The notes: generated by a model not told the origin, from the sequence alone. A stretch of 64,000 nucleotides of DNA from Actinopolymorpha rutila (GCF_013407855.1 NZ_JACBZH010000001.1:1-64000), one strand, 5' to 3'. Positions 19,148 to 27,537 are shown, counted from the first letter of the stretch. Program-made: numbers and translations.

Positions 19148-19358
19148 CGGACCCCTCCTCCCGTGGACCGAGGCACACCGTCGGGTGTCACCTGCGCGGG
19201 CTGCGCCGCTGTGGTCGCGGCTCGCCGGAATATCGTAGTGTCGCCGACTCGGGAACCGCCGGGGGCGGCGAGGCCGATCCACCTGCGACCGCAGTGCCCC
19301 ACGAAGTATCCCGGCAAGCAGTGACCGCGCAGCGCCCTCCGCGAGGAACACCACCACG

Positions 19359-20921
19359 ATGCAGACCCGACGCGACCAACTCCAGGCGTACCGCTACCTC
19401 GTACGCCGGGTGCTCGCGGCCATGCTCGGCAACGACCCGGAGGCGATCGAGCAGCCGATGCGCCGGGTCACCACCTCGACGTTCGCGGGCATCATGGTCG
19501 GCGCGCTGGCGTGCGCGGGAGTGGCGTTGTACGCCTGGCTGGGCAACAGCTCGTCCACCCGCTGGAAGAACGACGCGGCCTCCTCGGTGATCGTGGAGAA
19601 GGAGACCGGCGCGCTCTACCTCTACTTACCGCGGTCGGCCGTCGAGTCCGGCGGGTCCACGACGCAACAGCTCGGCCAGACACCTCAGTCGCCTCAGTCA
19701 CCGCAGTCGCCGGGGCAGCCCGGGCAGGGCGACGACGCGAACATGATCCTGGTGCCGGTACGCAACACCACGTCCGCGCTGCTGATCCGGGGCAGCGGGA
19801 TGAAGAAGGTGTCGGTGAGCCGGGAGTCGCTCGCCGGGATCCCACGCGGACCCGAGATCGGGATCGCGCAGGCGCCCACGTCGGTACCCCTGGCCACCAG
19901 CATCCGCTCCGCGCCGTGGGCGATGTGCGCGACGGCGGTCGCCGGTGTGGGTAGCGGGGGCGGCGACGCGGCGGGCACGCCGAGGGTCACGGTGCTGATC
20001 GGTACGCCGGAGAAGTCGGTCGGCGGCCGCCAGGTCGGTGATGCGGCCCTGCTGGTCCGCGGCCCGGACGGCGGCCACCACCTCGTCTGGCACGGGCGCA
20101 GGCTCGCCGTCGGCGAACGCCCGCTGGCGAGCCTGGGCTACTCCACCTCGGCCGCCGTACCCGTGAGCTCCGCGTGGCTGCGGGCGCTGCCGGCCGGACA
20201 GGATCTCGCCGGCCCCGTCGTACCCCGCCGCGGTGAGCCGAGCCCGGTCTCCCTCGGCGGCGAGTCCGCCACGATCGGCCAGCTCTTCCACACCCCTGAC
20301 CCCGACCGCTACTACGTGATGACCGCCGACGGGTTCGCCCGGCTCAGCGAGGTACAGGCGAAGATCCTGCTCGGCACCGGTGCGGCCAGCGCCGGGGGCG
20401 GCCAGGCACAGAGCACGTTCACCGAGATCGCGTTCAGTGTCGTACTCGCGCACACCTCACCCACCGACGACGACCTGCAGGTGAAGGACCTCCCGCCGAC
20501 ACCGCCGCGGCTCGCGACCACGTCGAGCCCGGACGCCCCGCTGTGCCTGTGGTACGACAACGACCAGTCCGGCGACCGCGCCCGGATGCACCTCACCACC
20601 GGCGGAACCCTCCCGTCGGGCGCCGGCTCGGCCGGGTCGGCTGGGTCGGACCAGCCCCGGGTGCTCGTGCCGCCCGGCGGTGGCGCGCTGGCCGCGCTGC
20701 TCCCGGCTCCGGGCGTACGGCCCTCCGGCTACTACCTCGTCACCGAGTCCGGAGTGAAGTTCCCGGTGCCCGACACCGACACCCTGGCCCGGCTCGGCTA
20801 CGCCGACGCGCACCCGCTGCCGGTGCCGCCGACGCTGCTGAACCTCATACCGCCCGGTCCCGCGCTGTCACAGCAGGGCGCCTACCGCTCCGAACACTTC
20901 GCCCCGGAGCCCGGCAAGTAG
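19359..20921 (+). CDS. eccB: EccB, T7SS core periplasmic/membrane protein
   Basis: 520 residues with the conserved EccB head MQTRRDQLQAYRYLVRRVLAA, a single membrane helix at about 41-62, and a long extracytoplasmic domain. The repeat-domain signatures WKNDAASSVIVEKETGALYLYL and YYVMTADGFARLSEVQAKILL are typical of EccB. A Gln/Ser/Pro run (PQSPQSPQSPGQPGQ) interrupts the external domain near residue 115. EccB stabilises the complex with MycP outside the membrane. It starts at ATG 19359. Confidence 0.94.
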   Translation: MQTRRDQLQAYRYLVRRVLAAMLGNDPEAIEQPMRRVTTSTFAGIMVGALACAGVALYAWLGNSSSTRWKNDAASSVIVEKETGALYLYLPRSAVESGGSTTQQLGQTPQSPQSPQSPGQPGQGDDANMILVPVRNTTSALLIRGSGMKKVSVSRESLAGIPRGPEIGIAQAPTSVPLATSIRSAPWAMCATAVAGVGSGGGDAAGTPRVTVLIGTPEKSVGGRQVGDAALLVRGPDGGHHLVWHGRRLAVGERPLASLGYSTSAAVPVSSAWLRALPAGQDLAGPVVPRRGEPSPVSLGGESATIGQLFHTPDPDRYYVMTADGFARLSEVQAKILLGTGAASAGGGQAQSTFTEIAFSVVLAHTSPTDDDLQVKDLPPTPPRLATTSSPDAPLCLWYDNDQSGDRARMHLTTGGTLPSGAGSAGSAGSDQPRVLVPPGGGALAALLPAPGVRPSGYYLVTESGVKFPVPDTDTLARLGYADAHPLPVPPTLLNLIPPGPALSQQGAYRSEHFAPEPGK

Positions 20922-20962
20922 TGGAGCCGACCGTCCCGCGTGTGCCATGGGGACCGGATCGT

Positions 20963-20984
20963 GGATTCTTCCGCGGAAGAATCC
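20963..20984. promoter_or_regulatory. 22-bp perfect palindrome after eccB
   Basis: The half-site GGATTCTTCCG is followed directly by its reverse complement, without spacer, 41 bp after the eccB stop. A zero-loop dyad of this length is more typical of a dimeric repressor site than of an intrinsic terminator, although the transcript could fold into a 9-bp hairpin with a four-base loop. No U tract follows. Confidence 0.5.
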
Positions 20985-21075
20985 GCGGGTGAGGAAACGC
21001 TGCCCCGGCAAGGGCGAGGTCCGGCTTTCGGCGCGGGCGGACGGGGTGACGTGTGTGAGGACCGGGTGGTCAGAA

Positions 21076-21171
21076 CCCCTGTAGGGCTTCACACTTCCAG
21101 TTCCGGCCGGGCTTCCTTCCTGAAGTGGTGAGACCTACGGGGGCTGTGACACCCGTAGGTCTTCACACTTC
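21076..21171. promoter_or_regulatory. Overlapping stem-loop repeats upstream of the WXG100 genes
   Basis: AGACCTACGGG (21131-21141) pairs perfectly with CCCGTAGGTCT (21152-21162) across a 10-base loop, and the pairing extends through GTG/CAC into GAAGTG/CACTTC. A third relative, CCCCTGTAGGGCTTCACACTTC, at about 21077-21098 can pair with the same central strand. Two mutually exclusive hairpins are thus possible, an arrangement seen in attenuators. The alternative is a set of three operator copies in mixed orientation. It lies about 340 bp before the first WXG100 start. Confidence 0.5.
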
Positions 21172-21512
21172 GCCGCGCACCCGGGTTCGGACCGCTCCCG
21201 GCCGCATCGGCCTCCGGGCAACCTCGGCCTCCCGGAGCCCCCCGAGTACAGCGGCGCCTCGGGATCGTCGACAGGTTGCCGGACGGAGGAGTTATCCACA
21301 GCTGAAGATTTCCCGCTCCCGGCCAAACCTCGTTTCGCGTTAGCGTGTTCTCGCGTCGGGTGCCAACCCAGCCGACGATCTCCCGGCACCGCGGTTGACA
21401 CGGGGACTGCGGTCGAGCGGACTCACGGACGCACGCGACATCCCGGATCGGCGCCACGAGGCGTCGGCCGACAACACCGCCCGGCACGACCGGGCTGACG
21501 GAGGAGGTAGGT

Positions 21513-21833
21513 GTGGGAGGAGCAGCGTCGCAAGACAGAGCTGCGATGGCCGAGGCCGCCCAGCGTGTGGGCGACTCGTTCGACGTCATCGTCGGCATCA
21601 AGGGCAAGCTGCAGGACTACAGCAGGGAAGCCGCCGGTCAGTGGGAAGGCAACGCCGCCACCACCTTCACCCGGGTGATGGGCACCTTCGACGAGAAGTT
21701 CCTGACCGTCTGCGACGCCCTGAACGACCTGCGGGAGAAGATGGGCGCCGCGCGCATGAGCTACGAGGCGACGGAGCAACAGCAGGAGGAAGGCGTCAAC
21801 AAGATCGACCAGCTCCTCAACGGCCTGACCTGA
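21513..21833 (+). CDS. WXG100-family T7SS substrate (first of pair)
   Basis: A 106-residue helical hairpin protein with the turn motif WEG at 44-46 and a C-terminal YEATEQQQE that fits the YxxxD/E export signal recognised by EccC. It is CFP-10/EsxB-like in position, preceding the second WXG100 gene. It starts at GTG 21513 with GGAGGAGG five bases upstream. It would be secreted as a dimer with its neighbour, or as a homodimer. Confidence 0.9.
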   Translation: MGGAASQDRAAMAEAAQRVGDSFDVIVGIKGKLQDYSREAAGQWEGNAATTFTRVMGTFDEKFLTVCDALNDLREKMGAARMSYEATEQQQEEGVNKIDQLLNGLT

Positions 21834-21902
21834 TCGCGGCCCTGATCCGACGCACTTCCGACGAAGTTCAGCACGCCCTACCTGCACGGGAGGTTCACGT
21901 TC

Positions 21903-22193
21903 ATGAGTGATTTGACCAGATGGAACAGCCAGGCGCTGCTCGACCTCCAGGCCAACCTGCGGCTCGCCTACCGCGGCGTCGAGGACGAGACCAACGACCT
22001 GGAGAAGAGTCTCGAAGCCAAGCTCCAGGAGTGGGACGGCGACGCGAAGAGCGCCTACTGGGACGCGAAGGCCCAGTGGGAGAAGGCGATCCGGGAGCTC
22101 AACGGCGTCCTCGACCAGCTGCACGTCGCCGTTCAGAACGTCCACGACAACTACACCGCGACCGAGCGCAGCAACACCACGATCTTTCAGTAG
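21903..22193 (+). CDS. WXG100-family T7SS substrate (second of pair)
   Basis: 96 residues, turn motif WDG at 44-46, with two amphipathic helices and a C-terminal YTATE resembling the YxxxD/E signal. ESAT-6/EsxA-like in size and order. The 69-bp spacer from the previous gene and a GGGAGG site before ATG 21903 suggest one transcript with independent translation. Both members of the pair have a YxxxE, whereas in mycobacterial ESX-1 the signal is on the CFP-10 partner. Confidence 0.9.
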   Translation: MSDLTRWNSQALLDLQANLRLAYRGVEDETNDLEKSLEAKLQEWDGDAKSAYWDAKAQWEKAIRELNGVLDQLHVAVQNVHDNYTATERSNTTIFQ

Positions 22194-22229
22194 GCCGCTC
22201 GTGTCGGCCGCCGTACGGCAGCGACGATT

Positions 22230-22259
22230 GTCCCGGTCACCGCACCAGGTGGCCGGGAC
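22230..22259. terminator. Bidirectional hairpin terminator after the WXG100 genes
   Basis: GTCCCGGTCACC and GGTGGCCGGGAC form a 12-bp stem (one G-U/A-C-type mismatch) around GCACCA. It begins 37 bp after the second WXG100 stop and overlaps the last codons of the convergent zinc-ribbon gene, so it could serve both. Confidence 0.6.
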
Positions 22260-23205
22260 CTTCGCTGTCCGGGCCGGCCTGGCTCCGCTCGGCACCTGAA
22301 CCCGCCCGGCCGGTCGCACTGGTAGCCCCAGTCACATCGCTGCCGGTCGCGTCGCCGCCGGCAGCGGTCCGCCGGCCGTGCCGGCGTACGACCACCAGTG
22401 CCCACGCGGCCGAGCCGGCGAGGAGTACGCACCCGAGGCCGAGGAGCACGTAGCCGGTGGCGATCCGGCCGGTGTCCTGGCCGGCGTGCAGGACCAGCGC
22501 CGCAGCGATGACGACGGCCGCGGCGACCGTGACGATCCACCAGGCCGGGCCCCAGCGCACCGGTCGCGACCGGCTCGCTCGGCCGGCGCGACTCGCCCAC
22601 CAGCCACCCAGCACGGCCGCCGCGAGGGTGCAGAATCCGAGCGCGGTGAACAGCACGAGGTTGGCGCCGTCGCTGGCCACCGCCTCGGCACGGTCCACTC
22701 CGGCCGGATCGGCGGCGAGCGCGGCGAAGACTCCCCGGCGAGGGCCGAGCGAGAAGACCGCGTAGACCACCGCGAGCACGATCTCGACGGCGAGCAGGAC
22801 GACGAGCACCCGACCGAGGGTGTCCGGCCGCCCGGACACCGCTCTCGGTGGCTCCGCCGCGAAGGGCGGACCGCCGGTCGTCGCGGACGTCGCGGCCGGT
22901 GTGTCGGTCGCCGGGCGGTTCGGCGGGGTCCCTCGCCGCGGTGGAGTCTGCCAGGGTGCGGCGTCGACGGACCCCGACCACGGTGGCGACTCGGCCGGCG
23001 CTTCGGCCGGTCGTCGCCACGACGGCTGGATGTGGGACGGGCGCGCCTCCTCGGCCGGGTCGGACACCTCGCGCGCCCCGGGGTCGCCTGCCGGATCCCC
23101 TACCGGATTGCCCACCGGGTCGGACGAATCGGCCAGCGCCAACCCACACCGCGCACACGTCCGAGGGTTGTCGGGGTTGTCGTAGCCGCAACGTGCACAG
23201 CGCAT
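22237..23205 (-). CDS. Zinc-ribbon multi-pass membrane protein of unknown function
   Basis: 322 residues. The N-terminus is a short zinc ribbon, CARCGYDNPDNPRTCARCG, with Cys3, Cys6, Cys17 and Cys20. A disordered Pro/Asp/Gly-rich stretch of about 110 residues is followed by four or five membrane helices (for example VLVVLLAVEIVLAVVYAVFSL and LVLFTALGFCTLAAAVLGGWW). Similar zinc-ribbon membrane proteins are common in actinomycetes and have no assigned job. It is convergent with the WXG100 genes and possibly unrelated to secretion. Confidence 0.75.
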   Translation of the reverse strand: MRCARCGYDNPDNPRTCARCGLALADSSDPVGNPVGDPAGDPGAREVSDPAEEARPSHIQPSWRRPAEAPAESPPWSGSVDAAPWQTPPRRGTPPNRPATDTPAATSATTGGPPFAAEPPRAVSGRPDTLGRVLVVLLAVEIVLAVVYAVFSLGPRRGVFAALAADPAGVDRAEAVASDGANLVLFTALGFCTLAAAVLGGWWASRAGRASRSRPVRWGPAWWIVTVAAAVVIAAALVLHAGQDTGRIATGYVLLGLGCVLLAGSAAWALVVVRRHGRRTAAGGDATGSDVTGATSATGRAGSGAERSQAGPDSEGPGHLVR

Positions 23206-23317
23206 CTACGGGAGCCTCGTCATCTCGTCGTGCCGCCGTCTTGCCGGACGGCCGCGAGCCTACCCGGACTTATGTGTTCGACGGGCCGAGGATCGCGAAG
23301 CCCTCATCCGGGCGTCC

Positions 23318-24349
23318 TCATCGGAACCACTCGTCGGGGACGCACAGCTCGGCGGCCGCACGCATGCAGCGTTCGGCGTCCTCGCCGATGGAACGCACCA
23401 CCTCGTCGGCTCGGCGTTCGTCGCGCACCAGTCCGGCTGCCTGCCCGGCATAGACCACCGCGACGTCGTAGTCCTCCGCCTTCGTGGCCGTCGTCAACCC
23501 CTCCTTGACAGCGGCCAGCTTCTCGGCGGATTCCGGGTCGGACCCCTCCGCCCACTCGGCGAGCTCGGCCTCCCGTGGATGCCAGGTGCGGGCGAAGGAA
23601 TTGTGCAGGGCCCGGCCCGGATAGCGTTCGGGCCAGTCGATCCCGCCCACGAGGTCGAACACCCTGGTGTGGATCGTGTCGGTCTCCTTGGCCGAGAGCA
23701 CCGCCATCTTGGCCAGCAGCGGGCTGTGCGCCTCGGGGGTGGCGAGGAACGCCGTGCCGATCCAGCCCGCGGCCGCACCCGCCGCGAGCACCGCGGCCAG
23801 CCCGCGGCCGGTGCCGATCCCGCCACCGGCGAGGACGAAAACGTCGTCGTGCTCGAGCGCCTCGAGCACCCCCTGCAGCAGCGGCAGGGTCGCCACCTGA
23901 CCGGCATGGTGGCCACCGGCCTCCGCACCCTGCACCACCACCACGTCGATTCCCGCGTCGACCGCCTTCCGCGCGTCGGCGACCGTGTTGACCTGCGAGG
24001 CGGCCAGGGCGCCTGCGCGATGAACCTGGTCGATGTAGGGGCTGGGATCACCGAACGACAGCGAGACGATCGCCGGCCGGGCGATCTCGATCTCGTCCAT
24101 CACGCCGGGCTGGTTCGGCAGGGCCCACACCTGCACACCGACCCCCCACCGCTGCTGCCCCATCGAGGAGGCGGCGTCGAGCTGACCACGGACCCACTTC
24201 CGCGTCGCGCGGCTGCCCACCCCGACCATGCCGAGGCCGCCGGCCCCGCTGACGATGGACGCGAGCCGGCCGCTACCGGGCCCGGCCATCGGCGCGCCGA
24301 CGATGGGATACCTCAGACCGAGGAAGCGGGAGAAGTTTGTCTGCAACAT
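23318..24349 (-). CDS. Nitronate monooxygenase family flavoprotein
   Basis: A 343-residue FMN TIM-barrel protein. Its start LQTNFSRFLGLRYPIVGAPM and the blocks GAGGLGMVGVGS, VVVVQGAEAGGHHAG (with the conserved catalytic His) and FVLAGGGIGTGRGLAAVLAAGA are classic for 2-nitropropane dioxygenase/NMO. The family oxidises propionate-3-nitronate and other alkyl nitronates to detoxify them; some members are enoyl reductases. ATG 24349 has GGAGG upstream. The only possible partner is the AAA ATPase gene 79 bp upstream on the same strand. Confidence 0.88.
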   Translation of the reverse strand: MLQTNFSRFLGLRYPIVGAPMAGPGSGRLASIVSGAGGLGMVGVGSRATRKWVRGQLDAASSMGQQRWGVGVQVWALPNQPGVMDEIEIARPAIVSLSFGDPSPYIDQVHRAGALAASQVNTVADARKAVDAGIDVVVVQGAEAGGHHAGQVATLPLLQGVLEALEHDDVFVLAGGGIGTGRGLAAVLAAGAAAGWIGTAFLATPEAHSPLLAKMAVLSAKETDTIHTRVFDLVGGIDWPERYPGRALHNSFARTWHPREAELAEWAEGSDPESAEKLAAVKEGLTTATKAEDYDVAVVYAGQAAGLVRDERRADEVVRSIGEDAERCMRAAAELCVPDEWFR

Positions 24350-24428
24350 GGCGGACGACCTCCGAGGTGCCGGGTTGGGTTCGCGTCGCCAGTCTGCCGG
24401 GAACCTCCCCAAGGACCCGGGAGGACGC

Positions 24429-25622
24429 TCAGGCGTGCTGGGAACGCAGGAACGCGCCGAAGTGCGGGACGGTGAACGCCACCGAACCACGCTCCGCCGC
24501 GTACACCAGGCCCTTCTTGATCAGCCCGTCCCGCGCCGGCGACAGGCTCTGCGGCTTGCGGCCGAGCAGCGCCGCGACGTCCGCGGTGGGCACCGGACGG
24601 TCGGCGCGTTCGGCGCCGAGTTCGGCCATCGCCCGCATGTACTCCCGCTCGGCCGGAGTGGCGCGTTCGTACCGCGAGCCGAAGAAGCCGACCGCGAGCT
24701 CCGCCTCCGCCTCCGGTGCCGCGACCTTCACGTCGTCGGCGCAGATCGGACTGCGCGGCGCGACGTCCCAGGTGGCCTTGCCGAACGCCTGGACGAAGTA
24801 CGGATAGCCGTCGGTGACGTCGTGCAGCGCGTCCAGCGCCGCGGATTCGAACTCCACGTCCTCGGTCTGCGCGGGAACGGTCAGCGCCCGGTCGGCGGCG
24901 TCGCGGTCGAGCCGGTCCACCGAGACGTAGCGGAAGAGGCGTTCGGCGTAGGACTTGCTCGCCGACAGCGCGGTCGGCAGGTGCGGCAGCCCGGCGCCGA
25001 CCACCACGAACGCCACGCCGCGCTGGCTGATCTCGTGGCAGGCACCGCACAACGCGGCCAGCTCGGCGGACTGGATGTCCTGCATCTCGTCGACGAAGAC
25101 CGCGACGCCCACGCCGAGATCGCGGGCGAGTTCACCGGCGGCGGTGAAGAGTTCGGTGAGGTCCAGCTCGAGGTCGCCGGAGTCGGCCCGGCCGCGGGTG
25201 GCGGGCACGTCGTACGGCGGCCGCCAGCGCACCCCCTTGCGGTCCTTCACCGTCGTCTCCAGCGCGAACGCCTTGAGTACGCCGAGGAAGTCGTCCACGC
25301 GTTCGGGGTCGCGGTGGCGGGGGGTGAGCTCCCGGCTGGCCGCGTGCAGCGCCTGCGCGAGCGGTAGCCGGATCGACCTGTCGGGACGGGCCTCGACCTT
25401 TCCGGTGCCCCACGCCCGGCCGAGGGCCAGCGAGCGGAGGGCGTTCAGCAGGACGGTCTTGCCCACGCCGCGCAGTCCGGACAGGACGAGGCTGCGTTCG
25501 GGCCGGCCCGCTGCGACGCGTTCGAGCACCACCTCGAACTGGCGTACCTCACGGTCGCGGCCGGCCAGCTCGGGAGGACGCTGGCCGGCGCCGGGTGCGT
25601 AGGGGTTGCGCACGGGGTCCAC
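24429..25622 (-). CDS. AAA-type ATP-binding protein with winged-helix end
   Basis: 397 residues. Walker A is GLRGVGKT (49-56) and Walker B VAVFVDEMQDI (about 172-182), followed by a sensor-1-like VVVGAGLPHLP. A helical lid comes next, and a C-terminal winged-helix-like region (TADVAALLGRKPQSLSPARDGL then GLVYAAERGSVAFTVPHFG). This plan resembles Orc/Cdc6- and STAND-like AAA_16 ATPases that bind DNA, but the function is unknown. The GTG start at 25622 lies 22 bp from a dense CTAG cluster. Confidence 0.75.
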   Translation of the reverse strand: MDPVRNPYAPGAGQRPPELAGRDREVRQFEVVLERVAAGRPERSLVLSGLRGVGKTVLLNALRSLALGRAWGTGKVEARPDRSIRLPLAQALHAASRELTPRHRDPERVDDFLGVLKAFALETTVKDRKGVRWRPPYDVPATRGRADSGDLELDLTELFTAAGELARDLGVGVAVFVDEMQDIQSAELAALCGACHEISQRGVAFVVVGAGLPHLPTALSASKSYAERLFRYVSVDRLDRDAADRALTVPAQTEDVEFESAALDALHDVTDGYPYFVQAFGKATWDVAPRSPICADDVKVAAPEAEAELAVGFFGSRYERATPAEREYMRAMAELGAERADRPVPTADVAALLGRKPQSLSPARDGLIKKGLVYAAERGSVAFTVPHFGAFLRSQHA

Positions 25623-25643
25623 GCTCAGACTGTATGGGCTCGT

Positions 25644-25679
25644 CTAGCCGTGACCCTAGATTTGGTTAGAGGTCGCTAG
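25644..25679. promoter_or_regulatory. CTAG cluster upstream of the AAA ATPase gene
   Basis: Three CTAG tetramers (25644, 25656, 25676) plus a GTTAG lie within 36 bp, including CCCTAGATTT. The segment GACCCTAG...GAGGTC is also a partial dyad. A second cluster with the same CCTAGATTT core lies at 27502-27537, on the other side of the GntR operon. Likely a regulator site; not characterised. Confidence 0.45.
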
Positions 25680-25724
25680 TGGCGTGTCGCGGCCGGTGTG
25701 GGTCGACCGCGGCCGCCACTGCGG

Positions 25725-26831
25725 TCACCGCAGGACAGCGGTCAGGACCAGCGGGGCGAGCAGGATCGCCGCGAACAGCGCCAGGCCCTTCGGGTTGCCG
25801 AAGTTGACCGTCCACCCGATGCCGAGCCGCTTGGGCACGAACATCGCCGGGTCGTCGCGGTTGACGTAGATGCTGGCGGCGGTCCAGTACTTGTCGTCGT
25901 CCCGCTGCACCACCCCGGTGTCCTCCTCCGCCGTCCCCGCACCGGGCTCACCGTCCGCCGGGAGCCGGCTGCCACCCTGACCGGTCCGGATCGCCGACCC
26001 GATGACCATCGCGGTGCCCGCCAGGATAGGCAGCAGCACCACCCCGGCCGGCAGCCGCCCGCCGCCATCCCACATCCGCCAGGCGATCACCAGCATGGAC
26101 ACGTTGACCAGCGCGGACAGGACGAGAACGGCCTTGGCGGTCGCGACGATGAAGCCTCTGTGCTGGTGGGCCGAGGCGGCCGGCGCGGCCGCGTCGAGGT
26201 CGGGCCGGAACCGGATCGACGCCCACATCAGCCCCACCAGCAGCGCCGTCATCGCCACCTGGACGAACACCAGCGTGAACGCACTGACCACGGTGGTGGG
26301 CACGGTCCGGTCGGGTGCGCCGTCGAGATCCCAGTGCGTGACCAGGGTCGGCGGCAGGTCCGGATAGCGCAGGATGCCGAGGACCGCGGTCGCCACGCAC
26401 AGGAGCACCGCGGGCGCCGCCCACAGCCAGGGGAAGCGCACCGGCTCCGTCCGCAGGGAGGTGTCGGCGGCGACGCCCTGCCGCAGGCCGGCGTACCAGC
26501 CCTCGCGTTCCTTCACTGCACTGATCTCCCGGCGAGCCCGCAGGAACGCCGGCAGCCACACCGCGACGACCGCGAACAGCGCGATGCCCTGCGCGACCGG
26601 GATCGGGAGGAGGTACGTCAGCGCGACGGTGGCCACCACGACGACGACCCCGGCGCCGAGGATCCACCGGCGATACCTTCGCAACTGCTCCGCGATGACG
26701 GGTGCGTCGACGTGCGCGGCCGGAACCCTGATCCCGAACGGCAGCGTCCGGCGGTTCATGGTGGGCAGCAGCCACAGCACCACCAGGCCGAGCACCGGCC
26801 CGAACAGGTTCACCAACATCAACTCGGCCAT
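25725..26831 (-). CDS. DUF1648/YtrA-operon-type membrane protein
   Basis: 368 residues with about eight membrane helices. The segment YPDLPPTLVTHWDLDGAPDR is the signature of DUF1648 proteins (SdpI relatives), and the C-terminal KRLGIGWTVNFGNPKGL matches the DUF5808 tail often fused to them. The start codon overlaps the stop of the GntR gene (TGATG), the usual arrangement in which a YtrA-type regulator controls a membrane protein. By family these proteins respond to cell-envelope stress or peptide toxins; substrate and ligand are unknown. Confidence 0.82.
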   Translation of the reverse strand: MAELMLVNLFGPVLGLVVLWLLPTMNRRTLPFGIRVPAAHVDAPVIAEQLRRYRRWILGAGVVVVVATVALTYLLPIPVAQGIALFAVVAVWLPAFLRARREISAVKEREGWYAGLRQGVAADTSLRTEPVRFPWLWAAPAVLLCVATAVLGILRYPDLPPTLVTHWDLDGAPDRTVPTTVVSAFTLVFVQVAMTALLVGLMWASIRFRPDLDAAAPAASAHQHRGFIVATAKAVLVLSALVNVSMLVIAWRMWDGGGRLPAGVVLLPILAGTAMVIGSAIRTGQGGSRLPADGEPGAGTAEEDTGVVQRDDDKYWTAASIYVNRDDPAMFVPKRLGIGWTVNFGNPKGLALFAAILLAPLVLTAVLR

Positions 26832-27292
26832 CACTCGGCCCCCTCGTGGTTCGGTCGGTCATTCGGTTCGTGGTTCGCTTCGCGGCTTGTTTCAGGGGTT
26901 GTTTCGGGGTTCGGCTTGAACGAGGTGAGCACCGATCGGCAGTGCTCGATCACCTCCGGGCCCCACACTCCCTGCGAGACCGCCTCGGCGAGCAGAGTGC
27001 GCAGCCGGGCCTCCCAGTCGTCGACGAAACCGGGTCCCGGTGGACCGGACTCCGGGTCACGGACGACGACCGCCCCGCTCTTGCGATTGAGCCGGAGCAA
27101 TCCCTCGTGGCGGAGCAGGTCGTACGCCTTGTTGACGGTGTGGAAGTTGATGCCCAGGTCGACCCCGAGCTGGCGGGTGGACGGCAGTGGACTGCCTTCC
27201 CGCAGGTCGCCGGTGGCGATGGCCTCGACGACCCGGTCCCGGATCTGCTGGTAGATCGGGACCTCGCTGGCGAGGTCCAGGGTCACGATCAT
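26831..27292 (-). CDS. GntR-family regulator, YtrA subfamily
   Basis: A 153-residue regulator with the winged helix-turn-helix PIYQQIRDRVVEAIATGDL and LPSTRQLGVDLGINFHTVNKA, and the short two-helix C-terminus of the YtrA group. A strong GGGAGGTG site precedes ATG 27292. It forms an operon with the downstream DUF1648 gene. A near-consensus promoter with duplicated GTTATAGAA boxes directly upstream suggests autorepression. The C-terminus ends in a Thr/Asn/Glu/Pro-rich tail. Confidence 0.9.
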   Translation of the reverse strand: MIVTLDLASEVPIYQQIRDRVVEAIATGDLREGSPLPSTRQLGVDLGINFHTVNKAYDLLRHEGLLRLNRKSGAVVVRDPESGPPGPGFVDDWEARLRTLLAEAVSQGVWGPEVIEHCRSVLTSFKPNPETTPETSREANHEPNDRPNHEGAE

Positions 27293-27310
27293 GTCACCTC
27301 CCGGCGCTCT

Positions 27311-27349
27311 GTTATAGAAGTTATAGAACAAAGCGCAATGTCGCGTCAA
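27311..27349 (-). promoter_or_regulatory. Promoter and probable operator of the GntR operon
   Basis: On the minus strand TTGACG (27349-27344) and TATAAC (27325-27320) are separated by 18 bp, a good sigma-70-type promoter. The -10 box belongs to a direct repeat, GTTATAGAA twice on the plus strand (27311-27319, 27320-27328), that is AT-rich against its surroundings and overlaps the promoter as expected for a YtrA operator. Confidence 0.7.
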
Positions 27350-27501
27350 CTCGATCCGAGGCGGAGCTTCAGGTGGGGGGCGGGGCGAGGGGCGGACGCG
27401 GGCGACGGACCCGGGCAGAGGGGCGAACCCCGGGCGAGAGGTGGCCGCCGGTCGAGCCCAGCGCGCCAACATGAAAGGCGTATCGGGTCGTATCGAGATG
27501 T

Positions 27502-27537
27502 CTAGTCGTTGCTAGTGCAGATCCTAGATTTCCCTAG
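27502..27537. promoter_or_regulatory. CTAG cluster upstream of the MFS transporter
   Basis: Four CTAG tetramers at 27502, 27512, 27524 and 27534 lie within 36 bp, with 10-12 bp spacing (about one helical turn). It contains CCTAGATTT, also found at 25655. The helical phasing favours a protein-binding array. Confidence 0.5.

Larger units (their letters stand above)
20922..21510. other. 589-bp intergenic region upstream of the WXG100 genes
   Basis: No supported gene. It holds a 22-bp perfect palindrome just after eccB, a family of related stem-forming repeats at 21076-21170, a DnaA-box-like TTATCCACA at 21292-21300, and the GGAGGAGG ribosome site (21500-21507) of the first WXG100 gene. This is the longest and most structured gap in the window. 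Confidence 0.8.
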
